A DNA stretch of 35,853 nucleotides, taken from positions 154 through 36,006 of the forward strand of contig NZ_AWZU01000065.1 in NCBI RefSeq assembly GCF_000472385.1, written 5' to 3'. The position numbers and the translations under genes were made by a program. Under the pieces are notes generated by a model. The model was not told the DNA's origin and made no database searches. It saw only the letters and a program-made list of their open reading frames with translations. The DNA comes from Bradyrhizobium sp. ARR65 (GTDB lineage Bacteria > Pseudomonadota > Alphaproteobacteria > Rhizobiales > Xanthobacteraceae). The stretch's first letter is position 1, and every line of letters starts with the position of its first letter. This document shows positions 27,101 to 33,198 of this stretch, one piece after another.

Positions 27101-27259
27101 CTGTGCCCCAATCACCATGGTCTTGATGGTGAAATCGGGGTCTTCCTGCCGGCCCAGGTGCAGGTAGGAAAAAAGGCCTGCCGCCATGAAGGCGATCATG
27201 AAATACCAGACGAGCGACCGATGGTGGAGCGCCCAGTCGGAAAGGTTAAATGACTTCAT
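24113..27259 (-). CDS. RND multidrug efflux permease (HAE1/AcrB-like)
   Basis: 1,048 aa, standard for RND permeases, with two repeats each of one helix, a large periplasmic loop and a bundle of helices. The start (MKSFNLSDWALHHRSLVWYFMIAFMAAGLFSYLHLGRQEDPDF) and PGASPEEMTRQVTDRIEKKLEELE are typical. The proton-relay aspartates are D403/D404 in LGLLVDDAMIAVEMM (D407/D408 of AcrB). In the second half, the basic residue of TM10 is Arg in ILIRNSVILIVQIED, where AcrB has Lys940. It forms the inner-membrane pump of a tripartite exporter with the two adaptor genes just upstream, and its ATG overlaps the adaptor stop (ATGA, 27256-27259). No outer-membrane channel gene is present, so a TolC-like protein from elsewhere is needed. 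The operon is likely under TetR control through the 29467 operator. Confidence 0.93.
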   Translation of the reverse strand: MKSFNLSDWALHHRSLVWYFMIAFMAAGLFSYLHLGRQEDPDFTIKTMVIGAQWPGASPEEMTRQVTDRIEKKLEELESLDYTKSVTVAGQTTVYVYLRDSTKAADVKPTWVRVRNMIADIKGDFPQGVIGPVFNDRFGDVFGNIYAFTSDGLSQRQLRDVVEDIRARVLTVPDAGKVDILGAQDEVIYLEFSTRKIAALGLDVHAIMNSLQAQNAVAASGVFQDGPERISVRVSGQFTSEASLKAVNLRINDRFFPLTDVATITRGYVDPPQSLFRYNGQPAIALAIGMKSGANLLHFGEALEEEMRKITADLPIGVGVHKVADQPVVVEEAVHGFTKALFEAVVIVLGISFLSLGVRAGLVVSIAIPLVLAITFVVMEYTGISLQRISLGALIIALGLLVDDAMIAVEMMVARLEVGDPLEKAATYVYTSTAFPMLTGTLVTVAGFIPIGLNSSSAGEFTFTLFVVIAVSLIVSWVVAVLFTPLLGVTMLPAKMKGRHEEKGRVAQTFARLLVFCMRHRWKTVSVTVAAFLLAVFGLQFVQQQFFPSSDRAELVIDWSLPQNASIADTNAQMGRFEREQLQGNDSVDHWSTYVGTSAPRFVLSFDVQPSNTWFGEQVIVTKGGIAARDKVKAQFEEYLRKTFPGTDTYVKLLEVGPPVGRPVQYRLSGPDLAKVREFSQKLAAIVRSSPDLGNVVFDWMEPARVVKVDVLQDKARQLGVTSEDIATALNSVLAGSAITQVRDSIYLVNVTARATSAERASIDTLRDLQLPGLSGQSVPLGAVANLHYELEQPTIWRRARIPTVTLKAGTVTNVQPKTIVDQLAPKVAEFTKQLPAGYSVKVGGSVEESTKSQAPIVAVVPLMLFVMATVLMLQLQSFSKLFLVFAVAPLAVIGVVMAMLPSGAPLGFVAILGVLALIGILIRNSVILIVQIEDLRKEGRPAWEAVVEATEHRMRPIMLTAAAASLALIPIAREIFWGPMAYAMMGGIIVGTVLTLLFLPALYVAWFRIKAPELATDDNQEHPIAAELEADLPSADAPPRRRELENA

Positions 27260-28332
27260 GGCTTGTCATCCTGTTCGATACGGACCTTTTGGCCCTGCTT
27301 GAGGCTGTGGACACCGGCCGTGACGATGCGCTCGCCGGGAGCAAGACCGCTTGTGATGCGGTCGCCGCCCGACCCGGTGGCAATTTCGACCTTGTGCAGC
27401 GACACCGTGTTCGCAGGTTGATCCACGACCCACACAAAGTTCGCGCCATCCTGGGCAAGCACCGCGGACGCGGGCAGGCGCAAGATCGGTGTCTGCCCTT
27501 TGCCGGGCCTCACGGTGACGGTCGAGCCAAGGCGGAAGCTTTCAGGCGGGTTCGTGAGCGCGATGCGGACTCGTCGCAAGCGGGTCACCGAATCGGCTTG
27601 CGGTGCGATCTCGCGTATCTTGCCTTCGACCTCAACCGAGGGAATCAGCTCCAAAGCGACCGTGAATGGCTGGCCGACTTCCAGCGGAACCGGGAAATCC
27701 TCTCCGATATCGACGACCGCCTCCCTGATATCGGGCCTTGCGACGCTCAGGACGCTCTGACCAGGCGAGACCACCTGTCCGACGTCGGCGCTCACCGCAG
27801 TGACGACACCGGCAAAATCGGTTTTGAGCTGCGCATAGCTGAGTTGCTCCTTGGCCTTGATCAGGTTCGCCTGTGCGCTGGCGACGGATGCTTCGGCCCC
27901 CGCGCGCGCCTGCTCGGCATTGTCCACGGTCTGCTTCGTGGTGGCGTCGGTGGTAATGAGCTTTCGCTGCCGCTCCTCGGTCGCTCGCGTCGTGACAAGC
28001 TGCGCTTCGGCTTGCGCGAGGTTCGCCTCGGCGGCGCGCACGGCCAGCTCCAGAGCCGTGGAATCGATGGTGGCGACGGTCTGTCCTTTGCTGACGAGGT
28101 CGCCGACATAGAACGGGCGCGAGGTCAGGCGTCCCAGGACGCGGAAGGCGAGATCGGTCTTGTAGCGGGGTTCGACGTCGCCAACCACGAGGGCGCTGCC
28201 GGAGCGATTCGGTTCAAGCACCGTCGACAGCACCGGCCGGACAGGCTCCGGTGCTTTCGTCTCCTTCTCACAGCCAACGAGGAGCAGTACGGACGCGAGT
28301 GTGACGGCTCGCACCAAAATGCGCGTGGTCAT
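27256..28332 (-). CDS. RND periplasmic adaptor lipoprotein (MFP) 1
   Basis: 358 aa. It has a lipoprotein leader with lipobox LLVGC (Cys21). Then comes the membrane-fusion-protein order: biotinyl-lipoyl half (GDLVSKGQTVATID, about 75-90), a long alpha-helical hairpin rich in Ala, Glu and Gln (about 95-165), the second lipoyl half (TDFAGVVTAVSADVGQVVSPGQSVLSV), a beta-barrel and a membrane-proximal domain (LAPGERIVTAGVHSLKQGQKVRI). It bridges the permease and the outer-membrane channel. It overlaps both neighbours by ATGA, so the three genes are translationally coupled. Confidence 0.9.
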   Translation of the reverse strand: MTTRILVRAVTLASVLLLVGCEKETKAPEPVRPVLSTVLEPNRSGSALVVGDVEPRYKTDLAFRVLGRLTSRPFYVGDLVSKGQTVATIDSTALELAVRAAEANLAQAEAQLVTTRATEERQRKLITTDATTKQTVDNAEQARAGAEASVASAQANLIKAKEQLSYAQLKTDFAGVVTAVSADVGQVVSPGQSVLSVARPDIREAVVDIGEDFPVPLEVGQPFTVALELIPSVEVEGKIREIAPQADSVTRLRRVRIALTNPPESFRLGSTVTVRPGKGQTPILRLPASAVLAQDGANFVWVVDQPANTVSLHKVEIATGSGGDRITSGLAPGERIVTAGVHSLKQGQKVRIEQDDKP

Positions 28333-29447
28333 GATCGGTCTCCCTCATAGGTCACGAGCTCGCCGATGCTCAAAAGCTTGCCGCCCTCGATCACGACGCG
28401 CTCGCCGGGCTGAAGACCTGACTTGATCAAGACCTCTCGGGCGTCGTAGGCGCCGATCACGATCGGCTTCAGCGACACCGTCCTGGTCGCCGGATCGACG
28501 GTCCAGACCGCAGGTTTGTTGCCGGCTGCCATCAACGCAGTCCATGGCAGGGCAATCCGCTGTTGGGCCTTGGCCTTGACCTTTCCAGCGACGGCGCTCC
28601 CAAGAGTCATTGCGGGCGGCGGATTCTCGATCGCCACTTTCACGCGGATGGTCGAACTCTTCGGATCGATGACCGGCGACACTTCCCTGACGCGTCCGCT
28701 CGCCGTCACATTGCGGTCGGAGACCAGCGTCAGCGAAACGCGCCCGGGATCTGTATCGCCAAGGAAGACGGACTCATAGACATAGAAGACGGCATCGCGC
28801 TCCCCGTCCTGAGCCAGCGAGAAAACGGACTGAGCAGCCTGCACGACCTGCCCGACTTCGACATGGCGCGCGGTGATGACCCCGGCCGCCTCGGCACGCA
28901 GCTTGGTGTAGCCAAGGGCATCCTTTGCCGTGCCAAGCTGGGCCTTTGCTGCTTCAAGCCCCCCTTCAGCGGTTCGCAACCCTTCCTGCGCCTTGTCGTA
29001 GACCGTCCGGGTGGTGAAGCCGCTTGTCATCAGCGCCTTCTGCCGATCATAGGTCGCCTGCGCCACACGCAGCTGAGCTTCCGCGGATGCCACCGCTGCG
29101 GTCCCAGCACTGACATCGGCCTGCTGCTCGGCGGAATCGAGCACCGCCAAGACATCGCCGGCATTGACGTGATCGCCGACTTCCACCAAGCGGGCGATCA
29201 CGCGACCGGTGACGCGAAACGAGAGATCGGCGCTGAAGCGGGCCTGAACCTCGCCGGTCAGCGTGACGGACGCTTGCTGGTCCTGCGACCGCACGATCTC
29301 GGTGTGCACGAAAGCGGCGCGCTTGGCAGGGGTGGCGGCTCCGTCACTGCAGGCAGCAAGTGGCGCTGCCAGCAGCGCGAGTGCGAGCGCGGCACTCATG
29401 GGCCGCGGAATGGCCCGCGCGAGCGGATAGGCGGCAAAATGGTGCAT
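28329..29447 (-). CDS. RND periplasmic adaptor lipoprotein (MFP) 2
   Basis: 372 aa from ATG 29447, with TTGGAGA 6 bases upstream; the frame's first codon, a TTG at 29459, is part of that ribosome site. The leader ends in lipobox LAAC (Cys33). The domain order matches the downstream adaptor: lipoyl half VGDHVNAGDVLAVLD, helical hairpin (about 90-165), LRAEAAGVITARHVEVGQVVQAAQSVFSL, beta-barrel, and a C-terminal domain ending GLQPGERVVIEGGKLLSIGELVTYEG. It is the first gene of the pump operon. Two distinct adaptors feeding one permease is a known arrangement in some RND systems and suggests a mixed hexameric adaptor ring (inference). Confidence 0.9.
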   Translation of the reverse strand: MHHFAAYPLARAIPRPMSAALALALLAAPLAACSDGAATPAKRAAFVHTEIVRSQDQQASVTLTGEVQARFSADLSFRVTGRVIARLVEVGDHVNAGDVLAVLDSAEQQADVSAGTAAVASAEAQLRVAQATYDRQKALMTSGFTTRTVYDKAQEGLRTAEGGLEAAKAQLGTAKDALGYTKLRAEAAGVITARHVEVGQVVQAAQSVFSLAQDGERDAVFYVYESVFLGDTDPGRVSLTLVSDRNVTASGRVREVSPVIDPKSSTIRVKVAIENPPPAMTLGSAVAGKVKAKAQQRIALPWTALMAAGNKPAVWTVDPATRTVSLKPIVIGAYDAREVLIKSGLQPGERVVIEGGKLLSIGELVTYEGDRS

Positions 29448-29466
29448 GGCGGTCTCCAACTCTATT

Positions 29467-29485
29467 AAACTAAACCGTATAGTTT
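29467..29485. promoter_or_regulatory. TetR operator 1 and promoter of RND pump operon
   Basis: AAACTAAACCGTATAGTTT is a 9-1-9 inverted repeat with one mismatch. On the minus strand a TTGACA (29498-29493) precedes it, and the operator covers the spacer and the weak -10 (TTTAGT), 20 bases before the first adaptor's start codon. A repressor bound here would block RNA polymerase. Same sequence as the sites at 30943 and 33070. Confidence 0.75.
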
Positions 29486-29543
29486 ATTTATGTGTCAAGT
29501 CCAGAATTTGACCCGAAGGCAAGTTGCGTTCGACCAAAACGCT

Positions 29544-29570
29544 GACGCCCCGGCACTGGACCGGGGCGTC
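29544..29570 (-). terminator. Rho-independent terminator after the Gly/Pro-rich protein gene
   Basis: GACGCCCCGG (29544-29553) and CCGGGGCGTC (29561-29570) form a perfect 10-bp GC-rich stem with a 7-base loop. In the minus direction it is followed by AGCGTTTT. It lies 18 bases past the stop of the gene ending at 29589 and shields the pump promoter from that operon. Confidence 0.7.
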
Positions 29571-29588
29571 ATAGGCCGTCAGCCTCAA

Positions 29589-30146
29589 TCAGTTTTCATG
29601 GCAGACCAGAACGCGCCTGGTGCCGTTTCGCCTGTAGCTCGAGATGTAGTAGCAGCCGTCGCCGGACGAGGCGTAGGAACTGTCATAGGCGTAAGCCGCA
29701 GCCGCACCCGCCACATAGGCCCCGGACCGGTAACCACGGCCGTAGCCATAGCTGCTATAACCCTTTCGGCTGTAGCTGTTGCCGCCGTAGGCCGCGGCGT
29801 GCCGCTCTATGCCGCCAAAATTGCCTCGGCCGCCACGGTCGAGACCATGCAAGCCGGCAGCACGATCTAGACGAGGCGCACCACCGGCAAGATTGCGCGG
29901 AGGTGCGCCCGCGGGGCCACGAGGCGGAAGGCCAGCGACAGGTCCGGCTGGAGGACGACCGAGGGCAGGACCGCCGGCGCCCAGGCCTGGAGGAGGACCA
30001 CCAGCGCCGGGGCCCGGAGGCGGACCAGCGAAGGCAGGTGGAGGGCCAGGAGGAGGACCAAACTGGGCGAGCGCGGCGTTAGGCGTGGCGACGACAGCGC
30101 CGAGCATCACGGTCGCGGCCAGGGTGAGGAGAATCTTCTTCGACAT
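29589..30146 (-). CDS. Exported Gly/Pro-rich low-complexity protein
   Basis: 185 aa from ATG 30146, with AAGGAGA 6 bases upstream. A signal peptide (MSKKILLTLAATVMLGAVVATPNAALAQ) is followed by a Pro/Gly-rich region with repeated FGPPPGPPPAFAGPPPGPG-like units (about 29-90). Next come a Gly/Tyr/Ser-rich stretch (YGGNSYSRKGYSSYGYGRGYRSG) and a C-terminal cap with two cysteines (DGCYYISSYRRNGTRRVLVCHEN). Similar exported proteins are common in Bradyrhizobium and have no known function; a cell-envelope role is only a guess. It lies 17 bases after the small histidine kinase gene and is probably cotranscribed from the operator-2 promoter. The open frame extends upstream to 30467, but that part is antisense-like sequence inside the kinase gene. 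Confidence 0.75.
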   Translation of the reverse strand: MSKKILLTLAATVMLGAVVATPNAALAQFGPPPGPPPAFAGPPPGPGAGGPPPGLGAGGPALGRPPAGPVAGLPPRGPAGAPPRNLAGGAPRLDRAAGLHGLDRGGRGNFGGIERHAAAYGGNSYSRKGYSSYGYGRGYRSGAYVAGAAAAYAYDSSYASSGDGCYYISSYRRNGTRRVLVCHEN

Positions 30147-30163
30147 TGCATGTCTCCTTCGAT

Positions 30164-30922
30164 CTAGAGTTGGGGCTGAACAGCAACGGGATTTGCCCGC
30201 TCGCCCTTGGCCGGCGCAGATGGCAATGGAGGCATCGTCTTCAATCGACGGCTCGTTCTGGGGCGGCGGGCGGCGATCGCGCGATTGGCGTGCTGCTCGC
30301 GCTGCGTCAGGGGAAAGTCCAGGGCGAACGAGGTCGACGTCGTGCCGAAAGTGTGGCCCATCCGGCCGCCCAAACTTTGCGCCAGATCGCCGACGATCCG
30401 CAGGCCACGGCCAGGCTTGATCCTTCCGAGGCCCGATCCATTGTCGGTGACCCGACAGTTCACCCATGAACCGGCGCGCATCAGCTTGATCTTGATTTCG
30501 CCCTCGCGGCCGTCAAAGCAGGCATGGCGGAGCGCGTTCGTCACCAGCTCGTAGACGGCCAGCGCCAGCCGCCAGCACCGTTCCGATTCCAGCGGCAACG
30601 TGTCGGCGGATAACAGAAGGTGGATGTCTATGCGATCCAGCTTGCATTGACACATAGCCAGGCCAAGCTTTCGAAGCTGCTCGCCGGCGTCCACCAGCGC
30701 GTCGCGATCCGGCGTGGTCAGGATGCTATGCACCTCGACGTGATGGTGAAGCAGGTCGACGACGTTGCTCAGCTCTTCCTTTACTTCGACGTTGTCTGCA
30801 AAGACTGCCTTGAACGAGATGAGGTTGATGACCGAGGCAAGCTCGCTCTTGATGCGATGGTTCAGCTCGTCCAGAAGGATTCGTTCCTCCAGTGCGGGCG
30901 GATGGGGGATCGGATGGGCCAC
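30164..30922 (-). CDS. Small soluble histidine kinase (HisKA_2/HWE type)
   Basis: 252 aa from GTG 30922, with AGGAGA 6 bases upstream. The phospho-acceptor His22 lies in LDELNHRIKSELASVINLI, the HisKA_2 pattern. The ATPase shows ELVTNALRHA (N-box), VTDNGSGLG (G1) and GRGLRIVGDLAQSLGGRM (G2). There is no membrane helix and no sensory domain before the kinase core, so it must receive its signal from a partner. The last 45 residues are basic and disordered (RRPRTSRRLKTMPP). In alphaproteobacteria HWE/HisKA_2 kinases often feed the general stress response through PhyR, but no phyR, nepR or ecfG is in the window. Divergent from the TetR gene, sharing operator 2. Confidence 0.85.
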   Translation of the reverse strand: MAHPIPHPPALEERILLDELNHRIKSELASVINLISFKAVFADNVEVKEELSNVVDLLHHHVEVHSILTTPDRDALVDAGEQLRKLGLAMCQCKLDRIDIHLLLSADTLPLESERCWRLALAVYELVTNALRHACFDGREGEIKIKLMRAGSWVNCRVTDNGSGLGRIKPGRGLRIVGDLAQSLGGRMGHTFGTTSTSFALDFPLTQREQHANRAIAARRPRTSRRLKTMPPLPSAPAKGERANPVAVQPQL

Positions 30923-30935
30923 AGCGCTCTCCTGT

Positions 30936-30964
30936 TTGATTTAAACTATACCGTATAGTTTATT
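30936..30964 (+). promoter_or_regulatory. tetR promoter with operator 2 filling its spacer
   Basis: TTGATT (30936-30941) and TTTATT (30959-30964) are separated by 17 bases. The perfect dyad AAACTATACCGTATAGTTT (30943-30961, extendable by one T/A pair) occupies the spacer and part of the -10. It lies between the divergent kinase and TetR genes and so predicts autoregulation of the repressor and co-regulation of the kinase. Confidence 0.75.
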
Positions 30965-31047
30965 TTACTTGCACCTAAGTCGGGAGCGTGTCAAGACAGG
31001 ATTCTTGGCGGGCTGGGCGCTCGCAGCATCGTGAACGGATGGGATTG

Positions 31048-31722
31048 ATGGTAAGCAAGGACAAGGATTTAAAGCGGCCGCGTGTTGGGAGGCCGCCCAA
31101 GGATCTGGCGGGCGACGTGAAAGCGCGGATCCTGGACGCGGCCCAGCGAATATTCCTCAAGAGAGGCTATCAGAGCACAAGTCTCGATGAGATCGCCGAG
31201 GCGGCGCCGGCGAGCAAGCCGACGATCTATGCCCACTTCGAAGGCAAGGAGGCACTCTTCGAGGCGGTTGTGGCCCGCGTTATCGAGGGATTGACGAATT
31301 TCGAGGGTTTCGAGCCCAAGGGACGCAGCGTGCAGGACAAGCTCGCCAACCTCGGCATCGAGGTCGTGGAACGATTTATCGAGGAGACACTCGGCATCAC
31401 GCGCGCCACAATTGCCGAGGCCGACAGATTCCCCGCCCTCAGTCGCAATGTCGAGAAAGCGGCGCGCGATCGGACGGCGGCTGCCGTTTCCCACGTCTTG
31501 AATGATGCTACCCACACCCTCTCGCGCGGCTCCAAGGGAGCCTTCAGCGGCAAACGAAGTATCAGTACGGCGCAGATTTTCATGGACCTGATTCTCCTTC
31601 CGATGCTGATGCGGGCTTTGATGGGGCAGGGCGCAAAAGAGTTGAAAAGTGAGTTGCCGGCCTTCGTCCACGAACGCGTCAGCTTTTTCCTGGCGGCTTG
31701 TGAAACGGATTGGGGAAAATGA
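31048..31722 (+). CDS. TetR-family transcriptional repressor
   Basis: 224 aa from ATG 31048; ATG 31039 and upstream codons are in frame and cannot be excluded. The DNA-binding domain begins after a basic stretch (KRPRVGRPPKDLAGDVKARILDAAQRIFLKRGYQSTSLDEIAEAAPASKPTIYAHFEGKEALFEAVV), the classic TetR helix-turn-helix. The larger C-terminal part (about 75-224) would bind a ligand and form the dimer, and resembles the AcrR-type C-terminal domain. It is bordered by the perfect operator at 30943, and two near-identical sites lie before the RND operon and the patatin operon. The likely role is a ligand-released repressor of all three. Its 3' end overlaps the convergent small gene by 44 bases. Confidence 0.9.
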   Translation: MVSKDKDLKRPRVGRPPKDLAGDVKARILDAAQRIFLKRGYQSTSLDEIAEAAPASKPTIYAHFEGKEALFEAVVARVIEGLTNFEGFEPKGRSVQDKLANLGIEVVERFIEETLGITRATIAEADRFPALSRNVEKAARDRTAAAVSHVLNDATHTLSRGSKGAFSGKRSISTAQIFMDLILLPMLMRALMGQGAKELKSELPAFVHERVSFFLAACETDWGK

Positions 31723-32140
31723 GGCTCTTGCGCGCTGTCATACGCGAGCCATTTTGAGATCGCGCGCCGTTCTCAGTTGGCGAGGCCTCCGGATTCGCAG
31801 CCTGGCCCGCGGGCGGGCGAAAACACGGCATCGCGGGAATAGCTGCCATCTCCGCGAACGCGTCGAAAGATTGGTGTTCCGGCTCAGGCGACAAGCTCGC
31901 TTGGCCGGTCGTTCGTCTCGAGCCGACTGTTGCTTCCGGCGGCAACCTCGAATGAGTCGTATCGAACACCACGCGTTCCGGCCATTTCTGATCCGTATGG
32001 ATCCGGATGTTGATCTTCTGATCGAGCGGAACGTCAGAACGGGGCGCGGGGGCGATCGGCGCGGAGATGCACCAACTCGCGGCAAGCAGCGCCGCGAGAA
32101 GAAGGCCTCCCACCCATCCGAAATAGTGCAATAAGGGCAT
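31679..32140 (-). CDS. Small membrane-anchored hypothetical protein
   Basis: 153 aa. An N-terminal hydrophobic helix (MPLLHYFGWVGGLLLAALLAASW) acts as a signal anchor. It is followed by IRIHTDQKWPERVVFDTT, a motif I know from a family of small Bradyrhizobium hypothetical proteins. The rest is Pro/Ser-rich and probably disordered. No enzyme motif is visible. The start lies 11 bases after the stop of the next gene upstream, so the two form an operon. The last 15 codons overlap the end of the TetR gene on the opposite strand; the family-like part is at the N terminus, so the extended tail may be a run-on. Confidence 0.65.
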   Translation of the reverse strand: MPLLHYFGWVGGLLLAALLAASWCISAPIAPAPRSDVPLDQKINIRIHTDQKWPERVVFDTTHSRLPPEATVGSRRTTGQASLSPEPEHQSFDAFAEMAAIPAMPCFRPPAGQAANPEASPTENGARSQNGSRMTARKSLIFPNPFHKPPGKS

Positions 32141-32151
32141 GGTCAGGAGCC

Positions 32152-32589
32152 TCAGCGCGCGTCAGCCGATCGCAATTCGCGGCGGCAGGCCTCGCTGAAA
32201 TCGCGCAACGGATCCATCTCGTTGATCAGGTCGGGCAGGTCCACGAATGTCCTGTTTGGTGAAAGATAGGTTTCAAGGATCAGCCGCCCCGCCTTCTCGG
32301 CCGCTTCGATCACGGCATCGCTCGAAAGGATCCTCATCCGCGCCATGAAAGCGTAGAGGTCGACCATTTTGGAAATCTCGGACTTGTCGTTGACGAGGGC
32401 GTCGGCATAGAGTCGCGAGGCTTCCTCAATGAAGTTCCTGTAGAGTTCTTCGCGCTGGGACGTGGCACGCATGCTATTGCGGAAGCGGTCCTTGCGGCGC
32501 TGGTTCACCCAACCGGTGATGATCGACGCCAGCGTTCCGGAAGCCGATCCCGAAAACGACGCAAGCGCGGGAATGTAGAACATATCCAT
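32152..32589 (-). CDS. Hypothetical protein with N-terminal membrane segment
   Basis: 145 aa from ATG 32589, with AAGGAGA 7 bases upstream. It opens MDMFYIPALASFSGSASGTLASIITGWVNQRRKDR, a short membrane-compatible segment followed by basic residues. The remainder is charged and helical (REELYRNFIEEASRLYADALVNDKSEISKMVDLYAFMARMRILSSDAVIEAAEKAGRLI). This looks like a coiled cytoplasmic domain tethered to the membrane. I know no function for it. It is probably cotranscribed with the 31679 gene. Confidence 0.7.
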   Translation of the reverse strand: MDMFYIPALASFSGSASGTLASIITGWVNQRRKDRFRNSMRATSQREELYRNFIEEASRLYADALVNDKSEISKMVDLYAFMARMRILSSDAVIEAAEKAGRLILETYLSPNRTFVDLPDLINEMDPLRDFSEACRRELRSADAR

Positions 32590-32668
32590 CTCGTTATCTC
32601 CTTGTTGGCCCATACGGCATCTCTGCCGCGTGGACTTGGGCCGCGCAGCCGTGGCGCAGCCCGTTCCG

Positions 32669-32929
32669 TTATTTGCTTCTGCTGACCATCGGGCTGGCGC
32701 TCTGCTCGAAAACCGACCGGCAGGCGTTGCTGAGATCGGGCTTGTTCTGCCTCAGGCATTGCTCGACCCTGGCAGGGTCGAGAATGAAGCTGCTGCAGAG
32801 GCGGAAGGCGTCGGGCGTACACGCGGCCCTCTGCTCGGGGGTGCCGCGATTTTCCTGCGCGGAGGCGGTCGTCGCGCAAAGCATCATCGCCAGGACTGCG
32901 ATACAGGGGCGCCTGGTTTTCGAGATCAT
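32669..32929 (-). CDS. Small exported cysteine-containing protein
   Basis: 86 aa from ATG 32929, with CGGAG 8 bases upstream; GTG 32938 overlaps that site and is less likely. The signal peptide is MISKTRRPCIAVLAMMLCATTASAQ. The mature part has four cysteines (AACTPDAFRLCSS, EQCLRQN, NACRSVF), giving two likely disulfides in the periplasm. This C-x6-C-x11-C-x9-C layout recurs in small exported proteins of Bradyrhizobium with unknown role. Its promoter region faces operator 3, about 140 bases away, so it may share TetR control. Confidence 0.75.
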   Translation of the reverse strand: MISKTRRPCIAVLAMMLCATTASAQENRGTPEQRAACTPDAFRLCSSFILDPARVEQCLRQNKPDLSNACRSVFEQSASPMVSRSK

Positions 32930-33038
32930 GTTGGTCACTCCGTTGATTGATCTTGGGTTGGGAGCGGCGTCAGAAGCCGGAATTTCAGCAACCCGCCGGG
33001 CTCACAAAAAGCTGAGCAGGTCGCGTGAGCCCTTCTTC

Positions 33039-33089
33039 TTGACAGTCCTCTTCGTTTGTGAACTTATATAAACTATACGGTTTAGTTTA
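33039..33089 (+). promoter_or_regulatory. Promoter and TetR operator 3 before the patatin operon
   Basis: TTGACA (33039-33044) is followed after 19-20 bases by an AT-rich -10 region (TTATATA, 33064-33070). The dyad AAACTATACGGTTTAGTTT (33070-33088, one mismatch, extendable by one T/A pair) begins at the -10. It lies 110 bases before the patatin gene and also faces the divergent small exported protein gene. Confidence 0.7.
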
Positions 33090-33198
33090 ATTGGTCAACC
33101 GGAACGTCAATCCTCTTTCTGACGCTGAGCAGAATACGCGAGCACGGTCGGTCTCGACGAACCCGAGATGTCCGAGCGCACCAAATGGAGAGTAGGCA

